A DNA stretch of 64,000 bases from Pedobacter psychroterrae (GCF_004331695.1 NZ_SJSL01000004.1:186001-250000); one strand, 5' to 3'; positions 8,616 through 19,790 are shown, numbered from the stretch's first letter. Notes: a model not told the origin generated them from the letters alone. Made by a program: numbers and translations.

Positions 8616-11600
8616 GGCACCTTACTAAGGCTGGAGACCGGATTGACTTTAACCTTGCCTGTTCCACTGCCGATGCTTCCGCTCATATCGCTGCCTTCCA
8701 CGCTGACACTGTAAGTACCAGGGATATCAGCGGTAGTAATGATAACCTTCGCCCTCCCACTACCATCTGTCACAATATTGGGTTCCCAAAATATAACCGA
8801 GCGTAAATCCGGCTCTTTTACACCGATATTCTTAATCGTATACTTCGGACTATAAAATTCTTGTGGTTTCATAATTGGTAATGGCCTCAGTGTTACCCAG
8901 TCAGGCCTGCCATTGATATGCCATCCTGTTTTGTTTAAGGTAGTGATGCCGATTACTGCATGGCTCCTGTCTTTTTTATTGGGTCCGTTTGCACGCCTTA
9001 CCAGATACGAATTGTCATCTCTCCATTCTATAGGATAAGCGTCAGGCGAGCCGGGTCTAAAAATAGCGTATTTATTTAGTACATATTTTCTCGAGTACAT
9101 TACCTCCATGCCGACCATATTGGCGATCTGAAACTCACTGATTGCCGCTTTTAATTCGTCTGCTTTGGGAGGCTCATTCAATTGCATGGGAAGTCCGACA
9201 CCATCAATTTCTATAACTGCGAGGTACTCATTATACAACAGCGCCGGTACTCCCTCATCTTTTACTACTCTTATCCCCGGAAGTTTCTGTTTGATCAGCT
9301 CCCATAAATTCATCACCCCTGATTCCTTGATATCCCTTTCGTCAAATACCAGATCTGCTTTGCCCGGTCCATTCTTATTGAAGGAGCCTTTAATGATCTT
9401 ACTTGCTACAATCTTCACTTCATTCAAACTAATGCCTTCCTGTTTAATTGGTTCTTCTTTTGTCTTAATAGCAAAATTCTGTACGTAGTTTAATTGTACA
9501 GTATCACTATTTACATACCAGGGAATCAGTTGGTCGCGGAATGTAGGTGGAACTGGTGCAGGCTCAAACTTAGACACAGATATTCCCCCAAAGTTCATAC
9601 TCCGGCCTTTTGGGGTCCTTGCCTGGATGAAAAAAGATCCTGAATCTATCTGCGGCAGCTCTTTAAACTCGAATACGCCCAAAGAATCGGTTACAGTAGT
9701 TGTAATAAAACTTGGCTTTTGAGAGGAAATAAGCATATTCGCTCCTTTCACTGGCTTTTTAAGGATATTGGTTACCTGGCCCATAATTTTGAACTCCTTT
9801 TCGGCCAGAAATTTTGGTTCTGTTGCAGGTAAAAACACGTTGCTCCAGTCATAGCCTGTCCAGCCTTGCGTAAGCATCAGATTGTCCAGCCCTGGCAAAC
9901 TCCCGTCGTCTCCATTTAAGTAGTAGCCGGGATTTTCCACAGTTCCCTTTAAGTCCGAATTGAGCAGCAAACTGGCGGCAATGCTGTAATTGCCCACACT
10001 ATCACGCTTGACCTGACTATCGTCTGTTACCGCCAGCGAAAAATTACCCTTTACAGGTACTCCGCTTTTGTCCTTTACCTCTACCAGTAGTTCTGCTGTT
10101 TCCCGATTTCCAAATGTCAATTTACCTGGGGTAATTTTAATATCCAGCTGATCCTTATGGTCAATAAAAATGATACGCTCATTCAGCGGCCGTTTGCCTT
10201 TCAGCAAAGAAAACCTGGTTATCCCTGTAGGAAAGCTTGATTTAGGAAAAGAAAAGCTGGTCTTGTTAAGATCAACCTGTTGAATAACCAACATCTTCCC
10301 TCTTGAAGTGGCAGTCAGATAAAATACACTGTCTGGATTTAAAGCTTCAGCACTCGCACTTATACTAACCTGAACAGAATCACTTTCAGGTTTATTCGCA
10401 ACATGCAGTATCGTACCTGCAGCATTTATTAATGGCAAAGAGTAGCTTTTCTCTGTAGCTTCAGGTTTGGTTATTTTAGCAGTATAAATTTCTCCGGATT
10501 TTGGAACAAAGTCAAGAGATCCCATACCATTATGCAAGCTAGTGAACGAACTAACCTTCTGGCCAGCGCTGTCATATATTTCCCCGGCTATATCGGTGCC
10601 TTTACCATCCTCGGCTATTGCTTTAAAGGCAATCGCCGACTTCAAACCAGCCACCAGTTGTCCGCCCTCAGGCATAAACTGCAAATCTATTTTCTCAGTC
10701 CGATTGATTTTTAACGGAACTTGCAGCAACTGGCTGCCATCGTTCTTATGCAAACTTCTGACCACAACCCTGACATTTGCCCCGTCTACCTTATCTTTCA
10801 GCTTGCTACTGAATTTTAATTCACCATCCTGAGTGGTCATCAGTTCCTGTTTACTGATATACTGGTCTGCCACATAAATCTTCACTTCCACATTTCGCCT
10901 GCCTGCAGGACTATCATCCAATCGCCTGAGGCGGATGGCTACTTCCAACTGGTCTTTATCTTCTACTGTAACGATCTTGGCGCTCGACTGTGCCAGCCAT
11001 TTGTTGACAGAGGGTCTTGCCAGGTAAATCCGCTTTTTAAAAATGTAGTCATCCCCAAAATTCTGCATCCAGTTGGTATACGCCCTTAAAGTGTATGCAC
11101 CTTCATGAAAGATCTTTCGGGGCAATGGAATCTGTGCCCAGCCCAGTCCCTTACTGACCGGGATGCTGATCCGCCTGACTATTTCAGTGCTATCGTCGGT
11201 CATTTCCACATAGAGCAATCCACTTCGGGATGATCCGGTGAAACTAGCTGCATTCATTAAATATGCTTTGAACCAGAGCGTGTCGCCCAGGTTATAATAA
11301 TGTTTATCAGTGTGTACATAGACCTTTTCTCCGGGCAGCCGTTTATGCAGACTGTCCAGCGATGCCACAATACTATTTGTGTGGTCTACCGGGGCCTGAA
11401 CCACACTGGTTGCCTGCTCTACTTCATACCTGTAAACAGTTCTTGCCAGTTCGCCGGCTGCATTAATACCCTCTACAATTACTTTATAAGTACCGGGACC
11501 GTCGGCATTATAGTAACTAAGGGTCGTCTTTCCGAGTCCATGGGTCTTTACATTAGCATTCCAGTAAATGGTAGACCGTAGATCAGGTACCGGGCTTGCG

Positions 11601-14164
11601 TTGTTGTTATAATCATATTTCGGCGAATAAAACTCACGCACCTTGTTATATCCTTTCGGACGAATGTTTACTATACTTGGATCATACCGCTTCCTTAAGT
11701 ATCCGTTTTTTGTAATGATGAGTATAGACGGGCCACCTAACAGGGTGATCAGCGCGCGGTTAGTTCTAACTACATCAATCTTTCCTATATCGGTCGGGTC
11801 AATAACATTGTTGTCAAATACATCCGAAACTTCTATATCTGTTTCCATCCGTCTTCCGTCTACAAACACCTGCATGGGTTTCCAGCCCCCATCTTTCCCG
11901 GAAACGTAACTATGCGGATAACTCCTTGCGATACCGTTGGAAAGGAAATTTACACCCGCAAGCCTCCCCTGCAAACAAATCCCCAGGGAAGCACAGGCAT
12001 TTGCATTCTCCAGCAAAAAGGTCTGGTCCGCATGTCCCTCAGGTATTTTATACATGCCTTGTGCAGAAAACTGGGTGTTTTTTAATTTTCTGGCCCTTAT
12101 TACTACTTCGTTCAGCCGCTGAACCCTGCTCAAACCTCCCATTCTCTCTACCGCCTTGTCCGCATGCCTTACGTTGTCAAGATAGCTGGTAAGTATTCCT
12201 GAGATATTGGTGCTGGCAGCAGCAAGGTTTCTGTTTTTGCCAAGGTTTATCTTAGGTACAGTATCCAGGACAATCTCCACTTTCTTTCCCTTTTTCTCCG
12301 TCCTTGCCTGTACCGCAAAGCGGATGCTGTCCGTCAGTACCATATCCTGAAAGCTGAACCTGCCCAAAGCATCCGTCACTGTATCTCTCAGGATCCCGCT
12401 CCTTAAAGACATCAGGGTAACTTTGCCATTGGGCAATGGATCGTTCCCGAGTGTCAGTACCTTGCCCGAAATCTCCATACCCAGGCTTTCTGCTTTGAAC
12501 AAGGGCTTCATTTCAGTTGGCGATGCCTTGCTGATTTCCTTCCAGCTAAACCTGCGATATCCCTGTGTGAGCATCAAGTTATCCAGGGCTTTGTTCACTG
12601 TATCATTATCAGCAGTAAAATAGTAGTTGGGCTTTTCTATATAACCTTTCAAATCTGAGGTCAGGAGGATGTTAGAAAAAATAGTACGCTCCATGCTCTC
12701 TTCCACCGGCACTTTGCTTTCATCTATCACCGATACCGAAAAACTACCTGCTACAGGCTTACCTGTTGGGTCAGAAGATTCCAGTTCAAGCTCCACCTTT
12801 TCCCTGCTCTTATAGCTTTTCTTTGAAGTCTTAACTGAAACCGTCATTTGATCGGGATTACGGACAAACACGATCCGCTCGCTGATCGGCTCATTCTTGT
12901 CATCAAACAGGGTAAACTGAGCGATACCGGTCGGAAAGCTTTTCTTTGGCAACAATACCGAATTGATCTGTTTGCTGGTGGTTACCTTTGAGGCATACAC
13001 AGTCTCCCCACCCGATTGGGCTATCAGTGCTAAAGTCCTCGGGCTTTTACTCAGCCCGGCCGAAGCACTCACACGCACCAGCAGACTGTCATTTTCGATC
13101 TGGTATACAGAAAGCGTATAGCCTTCTTGTTGTGCCACAGGCAGATCCAGCAAAGCCTCAGAACTATCCTGATAAATTATCTTTGCTTTATACTGCTTTC
13201 CCGCTTCGGGTTTCAACACAAAACTACCGATCCCAGCATGCTGGCTATCGAAACTGATCACTTCCTGTCCCAGGTTATCCAGCACCACTCCTTTTACCGG
13301 AACGCCTGCTCCATCCATACCCACCGCTTTAAAACCTATCCTTGAGATAACCCCGCTTACCAGTGTTCCCCCTTCTGGAAAGAACTGCACATCACTCTTA
13401 GACAATGCCGCTTTGATTGGAAAAGTCTTGATTACCTTTCTCTTACCTTTGGTGTAGATAGTAGTCCTAAGAAACCCGCTGCCTGCGTTCATTGCTGCAT
13501 CATTGGCCATACTGACCGACATGCTGCCCGAAGCATCGGTCTTTAGGGCTTTAGTATAGATAACTTTGTTATTTAAAATGACCTCATACCTCACCTCCTC
13601 CTCTGATAATGGCTTGCCTTCATCATCTTTATAGTTCAGCAAGGCCATTACCATTGGCTTATCCTTAACCAGCTCGTACTGACAATCCACTTTTGCCACT
13701 ACTCCCTCACCTCCGGGACTACCCACTGTGAAAGTCTTATCAAAGAAATAGTCTTCACCCGCATTCCGCATCCACTGGGTATATGCCCTGATGCGATAGT
13801 TGCCTTCGTTCAGGTCATCATCCAGCGTAAAATCACCCATACCCAAACCAGCTATCACAGGCAGCTTGAGTGTTTGAATTAAAGAATCCTGTTCACTAAT
13901 CAGTTCCACATACATTGCCTGGCTCTGGGCAGACAACTGGTGCTTGCTGCCCACGGTTACATAGGCTTTAAACCATATCGTGTCACCCAGTGCATAATAA
14001 GGTTTATCCATATGGAGGTGTACCTTTTCCTGCGGATTGGTATCCGTCCAGTGTTGTAGTGAAGCAACCAGCTTTTCTATCCCGCCATCTTCCAAGGGGA
14101 TAAAAGCAAGTAGGCTAATCACAGAAACCAATAAAGAAAATAAGAGAGCGCGTTTATTTTTCAT
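8612..14164 (-). CDS. MG2-like/plug-domain giant envelope protein, two modules (paralogue B)
   Basis: This 1850-aa protein consists of two modules of about 920 residues. The first has a hydrophobic N-terminus (residues 6-22), the MG2-like motif at 46-67, VQFFPEGG near 260, ERIVFV near 428, LMLTQGYRRF at 530-539, a regulatory-like beta domain, and a plug-like domain near 710-830 with a Cys pair at 724 and 730 (CASLGIC). The second module starts at EKVYVHTDKHYYNLGDTLWF near 945, has LMLTQGW at 1429-1435, and a second plug-like domain opened by FDERDI. No thioester motif and no barrel are present, so it is neither a complete alpha-2-macroglobulin nor a receptor. It has exactly the length of paralogue C and follows it after a 73-bp gap containing a candidate ECF promoter. 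Location (periplasm or surface) cannot be read from the sequence. Confidence 0.75.
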   Translation of the reverse strand: MKNKRALLFSLLVSVISLLAFIPLEDGGIEKLVASLQHWTDTNPQEKVHLHMDKPYYALGDTIWFKAYVTVGSKHQLSAQSQAMYVELISEQDSLIQTLKLPVIAGLGMGDFTLDDDLNEGNYRIRAYTQWMRNAGEDYFFDKTFTVGSPGGEGVVAKVDCQYELVKDKPMVMALLNYKDDEGKPLSEEEVRYEVILNNKVIYTKALKTDASGSMSVSMANDAAMNAGSGFLRTTIYTKGKRKVIKTFPIKAALSKSDVQFFPEGGTLVSGVISRIGFKAVGMDGAGVPVKGVVLDNLGQEVISFDSQHAGIGSFVLKPEAGKQYKAKIIYQDSSEALLDLPVAQQEGYTLSVYQIENDSLLVRVSASAGLSKSPRTLALIAQSGGETVYASKVTTSKQINSVLLPKKSFPTGIAQFTLFDDKNEPISERIVFVRNPDQMTVSVKTSKKSYKSREKVELELESSDPTGKPVAGSFSVSVIDESKVPVEESMERTIFSNILLTSDLKGYIEKPNYYFTADNDTVNKALDNLMLTQGYRRFSWKEISKASPTEMKPLFKAESLGMEISGKVLTLGNDPLPNGKVTLMSLRSGILRDTVTDALGRFSFQDMVLTDSIRFAVQARTEKKGKKVEIVLDTVPKINLGKNRNLAAASTNISGILTSYLDNVRHADKAVERMGGLSRVQRLNEVVIRARKLKNTQFSAQGMYKIPEGHADQTFLLENANACASLGICLQGRLAGVNFLSNGIARSYPHSYVSGKDGGWKPMQVFVDGRRMETDIEVSDVFDNNVIDPTDIGKIDVVRTNRALITLLGGPSILIITKNGYLRKRYDPSIVNIRPKGYNKVREFYSPKYDYNNNASPVPDLRSTIYWNANVKTHGLGKTTLSYYNADGPGTYKVIVEGINAAGELARTVYRYEVEQATSVVQAPVDHTNSIVASLDSLHKRLPGEKVYVHTDKHYYNLGDTLWFKAYLMNAASFTGSSRSGLLYVEMTDDSTEIVRRISIPVSKGLGWAQIPLPRKIFHEGAYTLRAYTNWMQNFGDDYIFKKRIYLARPSVNKWLAQSSAKIVTVEDKDQLEVAIRLRRLDDSPAGRRNVEVKIYVADQYISKQELMTTQDGELKFSSKLKDKVDGANVRVVVRSLHKNDGSQLLQVPLKINRTEKIDLQFMPEGGQLVAGLKSAIAFKAIAEDGKGTDIAGEIYDSAGQKVSSFTSLHNGMGSLDFVPKSGEIYTAKITKPEATEKSYSLPLINAAGTILHVANKPESDSVQVSISASAEALNPDSVFYLTATSRGKMLVIQQVDLNKTSFSFPKSSFPTGITRFSLLKGKRPLNERIIFIDHKDQLDIKITPGKLTFGNRETAELLVEVKDKSGVPVKGNFSLAVTDDSQVKRDSVGNYSIAASLLLNSDLKGTVENPGYYLNGDDGSLPGLDNLMLTQGWTGYDWSNVFLPATEPKFLAEKEFKIMGQVTNILKKPVKGANMLISSQKPSFITTTVTDSLGVFEFKELPQIDSGSFFIQARTPKGRSMNFGGISVSKFEPAPVPPTFRDQLIPWYVNSDTVQLNYVQNFAIKTKEEPIKQEGISLNEVKIVASKIIKGSFNKNGPGKADLVFDERDIKESGVMNLWELIKQKLPGIRVVKDEGVPALLYNEYLAVIEIDGVGLPMQLNEPPKADELKAAISEFQIANMVGMEVMYSRKYVLNKYAIFRPGSPDAYPIEWRDDNSYLVRRANGPNKKDRSHAVIGITTLNKTGWHINGRPDWVTLRPLPIMKPQEFYSPKYTIKNIGVKEPDLRSVIFWEPNIVTDGSGRAKVIITTADIPGTYSVSVEGSDMSGSIGSGTGKVKVNPVSSLSKVP

Positions 14165-14191
14165 ATGATGATATTAAACTGGATATACAGA

Positions 14192-14223
14192 TAAAGACAA
14201 CTCAGGTAATTAAAATAGGGACA
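14192..14223 (-). promoter_or_regulatory. Candidate ECF-sigma promoter upstream of paralogue B
   Basis: On the minus strand this 32-bp element begins TGTCCCTATT and ends CTGAGTTGTCTTTA. It has the same length and half-sites as the elements at 19815-19846 and 27923-27954, and ends 27 bases before the ATG at 14164. A -35-like TGTCCC and a -10-like GTCTTTA would give a leader of about 20 bases. Sixteen or more of the 32 positions are invariant among the three copies. Confidence 0.5.
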
Positions 14224-14237
14224 TCGGAGCAAAATAT

Positions 14238-17200
14238 TTACTTAACCTGAGTAATGATCTTCAACTTTGATGAGCCACTTCCCAGACTGCCTTTCATATC
14301 ACTTCCCTGAATATTCAGGGTGTAGGTACCTGGTATATCTGCAGTATAAAAAGATACAATTGCCTTTCCTTGACTATCAGTCACAATGTCCGGAGCCCAA
14401 TACACCGTAGCGCGGTAGTCAGCCTTGTCTGCATTTTCAGCAGCTCCGTATCCCGGACTATAAAACTCCTGCGGATGCATGATGGGTACCGGCCTTAAGG
14501 TGGCAAAGTCAGGGTTGTTGTTATATACTCCGCCTGTTCTGAATTTAGTAGTGATATGGATGGTCGCAAATTCATACTGTCTTGCCGATGTCTGTGCAAG
14601 AACGGTACGCGCATGGAGGTAATAATCGGAGCCACGCGATCGTAATTTATGCTGAGCTGCATGAATAGCCTGCAAGTTTGCATTTGCGAATGCACCTTTT
14701 ACCCCAATTCCACCCTGCTTACTATAGTAAACCGCAATTCCAACAAATGACGCGATCATAGTAGAATTAAGCTGTTGCAGGAGATCAGCGACGTCGAAAT
14801 TTGAATTCATCCTGATTGGAATCGCATTACCGTCTGCAAAGATATCAACAATGTATTTGTTAAATTTCGCCGTGGGCATACCTTCTTCACTTACTACCTT
14901 AAAACCGGGCAGCTTTTGTCTCAATATCTGGTAAAGGCTCATTGCAGCCGACTCCTTAATATCTTGCTCATCAAATGCCATATCTGGTTCACGGAACACT
15001 TTGTAAGCTCCTTTTATTACCTTTTTAGCGTGTACCTTGACTTCCTTAAGGGCTATCCCAGAATTTCTCAGACGTGTCTCATCTCCTCCATTAAGTACGT
15101 TTTTCACATAGTTCAATTGTACAGGATCTGTGTCCACATACCAAGGTGCGATCTGGTCCCTGTACCTGGTTTCGATAACCGGCGGTTTGAAACTTTCCAC
15201 TGTAACCTCACCAAAGTTCATGCTTCTTCCTTTTGGTGTCCTGGCCTGGATAAAAAACGACCCCGAATCTATTTCAGGCAAGTTATCAAACCTGTATCTT
15301 CCAGCGGTGTCTGACAATGTACTTGCTAAAAAAGCCGGCTTTTGCGAAGAGATCAGCATTTGCGCACCTTTAATTGGCTTATTAAATATATTGGTGACTG
15401 TACCCGTTATTTTAAGTTTTAGCTCAGGTTCAAATGCAGGTGTCTCAGGTTTACTAAAAATATCCGCCCATTGATAGTTTGTCCAGCCTTGTGTAAGCAT
15501 CAGGTTGTCCAGTGCTTTCCAGCTTTCTTTATCTTTCCTGCTGAGGTAATAGCCCGGTGTTTCAACCTTACCTTTCAACTCAGTGGTCAATAGCAGCGTT
15601 GTGCCAATATCGTTATTACCGGTGCTGTCGGACCTTACCTGTGTATCATCTGTCACTGCCAGGGAAAAATTACCTTTTACCGGTTGCCCGTCAGCATCCT
15701 TCACATAAATCGCCAGGGATACGCTGTCACGTTTATAATAGTTCGGTTTATCTGTTTCCATGCCAATCTGCAACCTATCCAAATGATCTACAAAGACTAA
15801 TCTTTCATTTAGGGGTATCCTGTTTTTGAGCAACGTAAAACGTGTCAGCCCCGATGGAAACTGTCTTTTTGATATCACATGGGTCAACGCAGACGGGCTC
15901 ACCGGCTCCATATACGTGATCCTGCCGCCGGACAAAGCCGTTAAAAACCATGAATCTGCAGGGTTAAAAACCTTGTCCGAAATGAAAATACTGACCTTAA
16001 TAGAATCGGCCTCTTCCACATTCCGGACATTTATCACAGTTCCGACAGGTTTTACCAAAGGCAAAGGATAGTTTTTCACAGCACCTGTCAGCAGCAGCCG
16101 CGCAGTGTATATTTCGCCGGCCTGCGGTGTAAATTCAAATGAACCCATCCCTCTATAAAAACTGGCGAATGTACTCACTTTTATTCCCTTACTATCTATG
16201 ATTTCACCTTCAACCTGAATTCCCTTTCCATCTTCCCCAAGTGCTTTAAAGCCTACAACACAACTCAGACCAGCGACCATATGACCACCTTCAGGCAAAA
16301 ACTGCAGGTCAATATCCTGGTTTCTTGAGACAACCAGGGGTACCGACAATTGCTGATTTCCATCATTTTTATGCACGTTCCGTATTTCCACACGCATATT
16401 TCTGCCATCAAAACGGTCCTTTAGCTCATATTTTAGCGATAGCCCCCCGTCAGCTCTGGTTTGTACAATTTCTTTATCCCTTAGCCTGTCCCCTTCCATC
16501 AGGCGCACTTCTACATCCCTAAGCCCTGCGGGCGTCAGGTCTGAACGGCTGAGACCCAGGTTTACATCCAGCAAGTCTTTTCCTTCAACAGTGCTCACTT
16601 TAGTGCCCGATTTTACCAGCCAGGTGTCTCCGGTAGGAACGCCTAAATAAAACCTCCTGGTAAAGAAATAGTCCTCATCAAAGTTCTGCATCCAGTTTGT
16701 ATACGCTCTAAGTGTATAAGCTCCTTCATGAAAAATAGTACGGGGTAAGGGGATCTGCGCCCAGCCTAAGCCTTTTGCAACCGGGATACTGATCCTTCTT
16801 ACCACATCCGCACTATCATTCAGCAACTCTACATACAACAACCCGCTGATGGACGAGGCTGCCAGTCCAGTACCATTCATCAGGTATGATTTAAACCATA
16901 GTGTATCGCCCAGGTTATAATAGGATTTATCAGTATGCAGGTAAACTTTTTCGATGGGCAGCCGCTGCCGCACACTGTCTACCACCTTAACAAAGCCCTG
17001 CACCATCGGTGATGAAGTGTTAGCAGTTGCCGTCGTTGCTCCGCCCGCAGATACTTCATAACGGTATACAGCTCTTGCCAGTTCGCCTGCAGCATTAATG
17101 CCTTCTACAATCATTTTATACCGGCCGGGCCCGTCTGCATTGTGATAGCTGAAAGTCGACTTACCCAGGCCGTGGGTTTTCACATTTGCGTTCCAGTAAA

Positions 17201-19790
17201 CCGTAGACCTGAGATCAGGTACCTGACTGTTCGCATTGCTGTAATCATATTTTGGAGAATAAAACTCACGGACTTTATTAAAGCCTTTTCTTGATAGGTT
17301 GACTACGTTTAGGAATATACGCGGTGAACGGTTCTTTTTAGTGATAATCATGATGGAGGGCGCTCCTAGCATAGCTTTTAATGCTAAACTAGTCCTGACT
17401 ACTTCGATCTTAGCAATGTCCCTTGGATCAACGATATTTTGATCGAAAATCTCGGCGACCTCATCTATATTGTCAATTACTCTTCCGTTAAGTATCACTT
17501 GCATAGGAACCGTACCCAAATATGGGTAATTGTTAACCCTGGAATAATTTCTTACCAAGGGTCTAAATACTATACCGGTCAGCATTCCCTGCAGACAAAC
17601 CCCAAGCGTACCGCACTTTTCAGGCCGCTCCAGCACATACGTTTGGTCGGCATGCCCCTCGGGAATCCTCATCATTCCCTGAGTAGCATATTTATGTTTT
17701 TCCCATTGCTTACCTCTGATCATAACTTCCTTCAACCTTTGCACGCGGTTAAGTTTTCCCATTCTTTCCATCTGTGCATCCTGTTTCTGGCTATTTTCCA
17801 GATAGGAATCGATCGATCCTGCAATATCGGTATCCATATCAGGGAAGTTTTTGTTCTTTGTAAGCTTTGGCCTTTCGATGCTATCTAACATGATCTGGAC
17901 ATTCTTCCTGTTGTTTGCCGAAGTGGCCTGCACAGCAAATCTTAAACTATCCTGAAGCACCAGGTCCTCAAATCTAAATTTACCAGCCGAGTCTGTGATA
18001 GCCTGCATGACAATCCCAGCTTTAAGGGACATTAGCGTAACTTTTCCATCTGGCAAAGGCTGATCACCAAGGGTCAATACTTTTCCAGATATATCCATCC
18101 CCAGTTTTTCTGCTTTAAAGACGGGTTTGGCCTCAGCAGACTTACTGCCTGTTTTAGTGATCTCTTTCCAGCTAAACCGCCGATAGCCTTGTGTCAGCAT
18201 CAAATTATCCAGCGCTCTGTTTACCGCATCATTTTCAGCAGTGAAATAGTAGTTTGGTTTTTCGATATACCCTTTTAGGTCTGAGGTCAGCAGGATATTT
18301 GAAAAAATAGTGCTTTCCATCTGCTCTTCTATAGGGACTTTACTTTCATCAATCACAGCTACAGAAAAATTACCGGCCACCGGTTTTCCTGTCGGATCAG
18401 TTGATTCCAGTTCCACTTCCACCTTTTCTCTGCTATTGTAGCTTTTTTTTGCAGTTTTTATCTTCACCTTCATCTGATCCTGATTGCGCACAAATACAAT
18501 ACGTTCGCTTATCGGTTCATTCTTATAATCAAACAGCGTAAACTGAGCTATACCTGTAGGAAAGCTCTTCTTCGGCAATCTTACCGAATTGATTTGCCTG
18601 TTGGTCAGTACCTTTGATGCATATACCGTTTCTCCGCCCGACTGTACTATCAGTCCCAAACCCTGTGGGCTTTTCGTCAGCCCGGCCGAAGCTGTCAGCC
18701 GCACCAAAAGGCTGTCATTGTCCAACTGGTAAACTGACAGCGTATAGCCTTCGGGCTGCGCCACAGGCAAATTCACTTCGGCCGTAGAGCTGTCTTTATA
18801 TATTACTTTCGCAATATACTGCTTTCCAGCTTCCGGCTTTAACAGAAAACTGCCCATTCCTGCATGCTGGCTTTCGAAACTCGTCACTTCCTTGCCAAGC
18901 TGATCTATCACAATTCCTTTTACCACAATCCCAGCACCATCGACGCCAACGGCCTTGAAAGCTATACGGGAAGTAATATTACCAACCAATGTTCCTCCTT
19001 CAGGAAAAAACTGCAAGTCACTTCGCGCTAATGCCGCTTTGATGGGAAAGGTCTTTATCAGCTTCCTCCTATCCTTAGTATAAACCGTGGTTCTGAGAAA
19101 ACCGTTTCCTGACTGTAGTGCCTCATCATTAGCAATGCGTACTATTATGTTGCCCGACATATCCGTTTCCGACTCCTTGTTATAAATCACTTTATCATTC
19201 AGAATAAGTTCATACCTGACATTCTTGTCAGATAAGGGCTTTCCATCGTCGTCTTTATAATTTAAATGTGCGAGGACCATCGGCTTTCCTTTACCCAGTT
19301 CATATTGGTAATCTACTTTAACCTGCACTTCATCACCCCCCGGACTCCCAACTGCAAAAGTCTTGTCAAAGAAATAATCTTCACCGGCATTCCGCATCCA
19401 CTGAGTATAAGCCCTTACGCGGTAATTTCCTTCATTAAGTTCATCGTCCAGCGTAAAGCTACCCATCGCCATACCGGCTATGAGCGGTAACTTTAGGGTT
19501 TGCAGCAGAGAATCCCGTTCGCTGATCAGCTCTACATACAATGCCTGGCTCTGGGCAGATAGCTGGTGCCTGCTCCCAATTGTCACATAGGTTTTAAACC
19601 ATAAAGTGTCGCCTAGTGCGTAGTATGGCTTGTCCATATGGAGATATACTTTCTCCTGCGGGTTGGTATCTGTCCAGCGTTGCAAAGAAGATAGTAATTT
19701 TTCTATGCCACCATCCTCACGGGGAATAAAAGCCAAGACACCAAATACAGAAATCAGCAAGGAAAATAAGAGAGAACGTTTATTTTTCAT
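14238..19790 (-). CDS. MG2-like/plug-domain giant envelope protein, two modules (paralogue C)
   Basis: This 1850-aa protein is the closest relative of paralogue B in length and order of domains, and the two DNA sequences are visibly alike over long stretches. Module 1 has the hydrophobic N-terminus (MKNKRSLLFSLLISVFGVLA), the MG2-like motif EKVYLHMDKPYYALGDTLWF, LQFFPEGG near 260, LMLTQGYRRF at 530-539, and a plug-like domain with a Cys pair at 726 and 732 (CGTLGVC). Module 2 begins at EKVYLHTDKSYYNLGDTLWF near 946, has LMLTQGWTNY from 1430, and a second plug-like domain opened by FDEQDI. It ends in the beta-rich HPQEFYSPGY domain. A 74-bp gap carrying a candidate ECF promoter separates it from the preceding gene. 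Function unknown. Confidence 0.75.
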   Translation of the reverse strand: MKNKRSLLFSLLISVFGVLAFIPREDGGIEKLLSSLQRWTDTNPQEKVYLHMDKPYYALGDTLWFKTYVTIGSRHQLSAQSQALYVELISERDSLLQTLKLPLIAGMAMGSFTLDDELNEGNYRVRAYTQWMRNAGEDYFFDKTFAVGSPGGDEVQVKVDYQYELGKGKPMVLAHLNYKDDDGKPLSDKNVRYELILNDKVIYNKESETDMSGNIIVRIANDEALQSGNGFLRTTVYTKDRRKLIKTFPIKAALARSDLQFFPEGGTLVGNITSRIAFKAVGVDGAGIVVKGIVIDQLGKEVTSFESQHAGMGSFLLKPEAGKQYIAKVIYKDSSTAEVNLPVAQPEGYTLSVYQLDNDSLLVRLTASAGLTKSPQGLGLIVQSGGETVYASKVLTNRQINSVRLPKKSFPTGIAQFTLFDYKNEPISERIVFVRNQDQMKVKIKTAKKSYNSREKVEVELESTDPTGKPVAGNFSVAVIDESKVPIEEQMESTIFSNILLTSDLKGYIEKPNYYFTAENDAVNRALDNLMLTQGYRRFSWKEITKTGSKSAEAKPVFKAEKLGMDISGKVLTLGDQPLPDGKVTLMSLKAGIVMQAITDSAGKFRFEDLVLQDSLRFAVQATSANNRKNVQIMLDSIERPKLTKNKNFPDMDTDIAGSIDSYLENSQKQDAQMERMGKLNRVQRLKEVMIRGKQWEKHKYATQGMMRIPEGHADQTYVLERPEKCGTLGVCLQGMLTGIVFRPLVRNYSRVNNYPYLGTVPMQVILNGRVIDNIDEVAEIFDQNIVDPRDIAKIEVVRTSLALKAMLGAPSIMIITKKNRSPRIFLNVVNLSRKGFNKVREFYSPKYDYSNANSQVPDLRSTVYWNANVKTHGLGKSTFSYHNADGPGRYKMIVEGINAAGELARAVYRYEVSAGGATTATANTSSPMVQGFVKVVDSVRQRLPIEKVYLHTDKSYYNLGDTLWFKSYLMNGTGLAASSISGLLYVELLNDSADVVRRISIPVAKGLGWAQIPLPRTIFHEGAYTLRAYTNWMQNFDEDYFFTRRFYLGVPTGDTWLVKSGTKVSTVEGKDLLDVNLGLSRSDLTPAGLRDVEVRLMEGDRLRDKEIVQTRADGGLSLKYELKDRFDGRNMRVEIRNVHKNDGNQQLSVPLVVSRNQDIDLQFLPEGGHMVAGLSCVVGFKALGEDGKGIQVEGEIIDSKGIKVSTFASFYRGMGSFEFTPQAGEIYTARLLLTGAVKNYPLPLVKPVGTVINVRNVEEADSIKVSIFISDKVFNPADSWFLTALSGGRITYMEPVSPSALTHVISKRQFPSGLTRFTLLKNRIPLNERLVFVDHLDRLQIGMETDKPNYYKRDSVSLAIYVKDADGQPVKGNFSLAVTDDTQVRSDSTGNNDIGTTLLLTTELKGKVETPGYYLSRKDKESWKALDNLMLTQGWTNYQWADIFSKPETPAFEPELKLKITGTVTNIFNKPIKGAQMLISSQKPAFLASTLSDTAGRYRFDNLPEIDSGSFFIQARTPKGRSMNFGEVTVESFKPPVIETRYRDQIAPWYVDTDPVQLNYVKNVLNGGDETRLRNSGIALKEVKVHAKKVIKGAYKVFREPDMAFDEQDIKESAAMSLYQILRQKLPGFKVVSEEGMPTAKFNKYIVDIFADGNAIPIRMNSNFDVADLLQQLNSTMIASFVGIAVYYSKQGGIGVKGAFANANLQAIHAAQHKLRSRGSDYYLHARTVLAQTSARQYEFATIHITTKFRTGGVYNNNPDFATLRPVPIMHPQEFYSPGYGAAENADKADYRATVYWAPDIVTDSQGKAIVSFYTADIPGTYTLNIQGSDMKGSLGSGSSKLKIITQVK

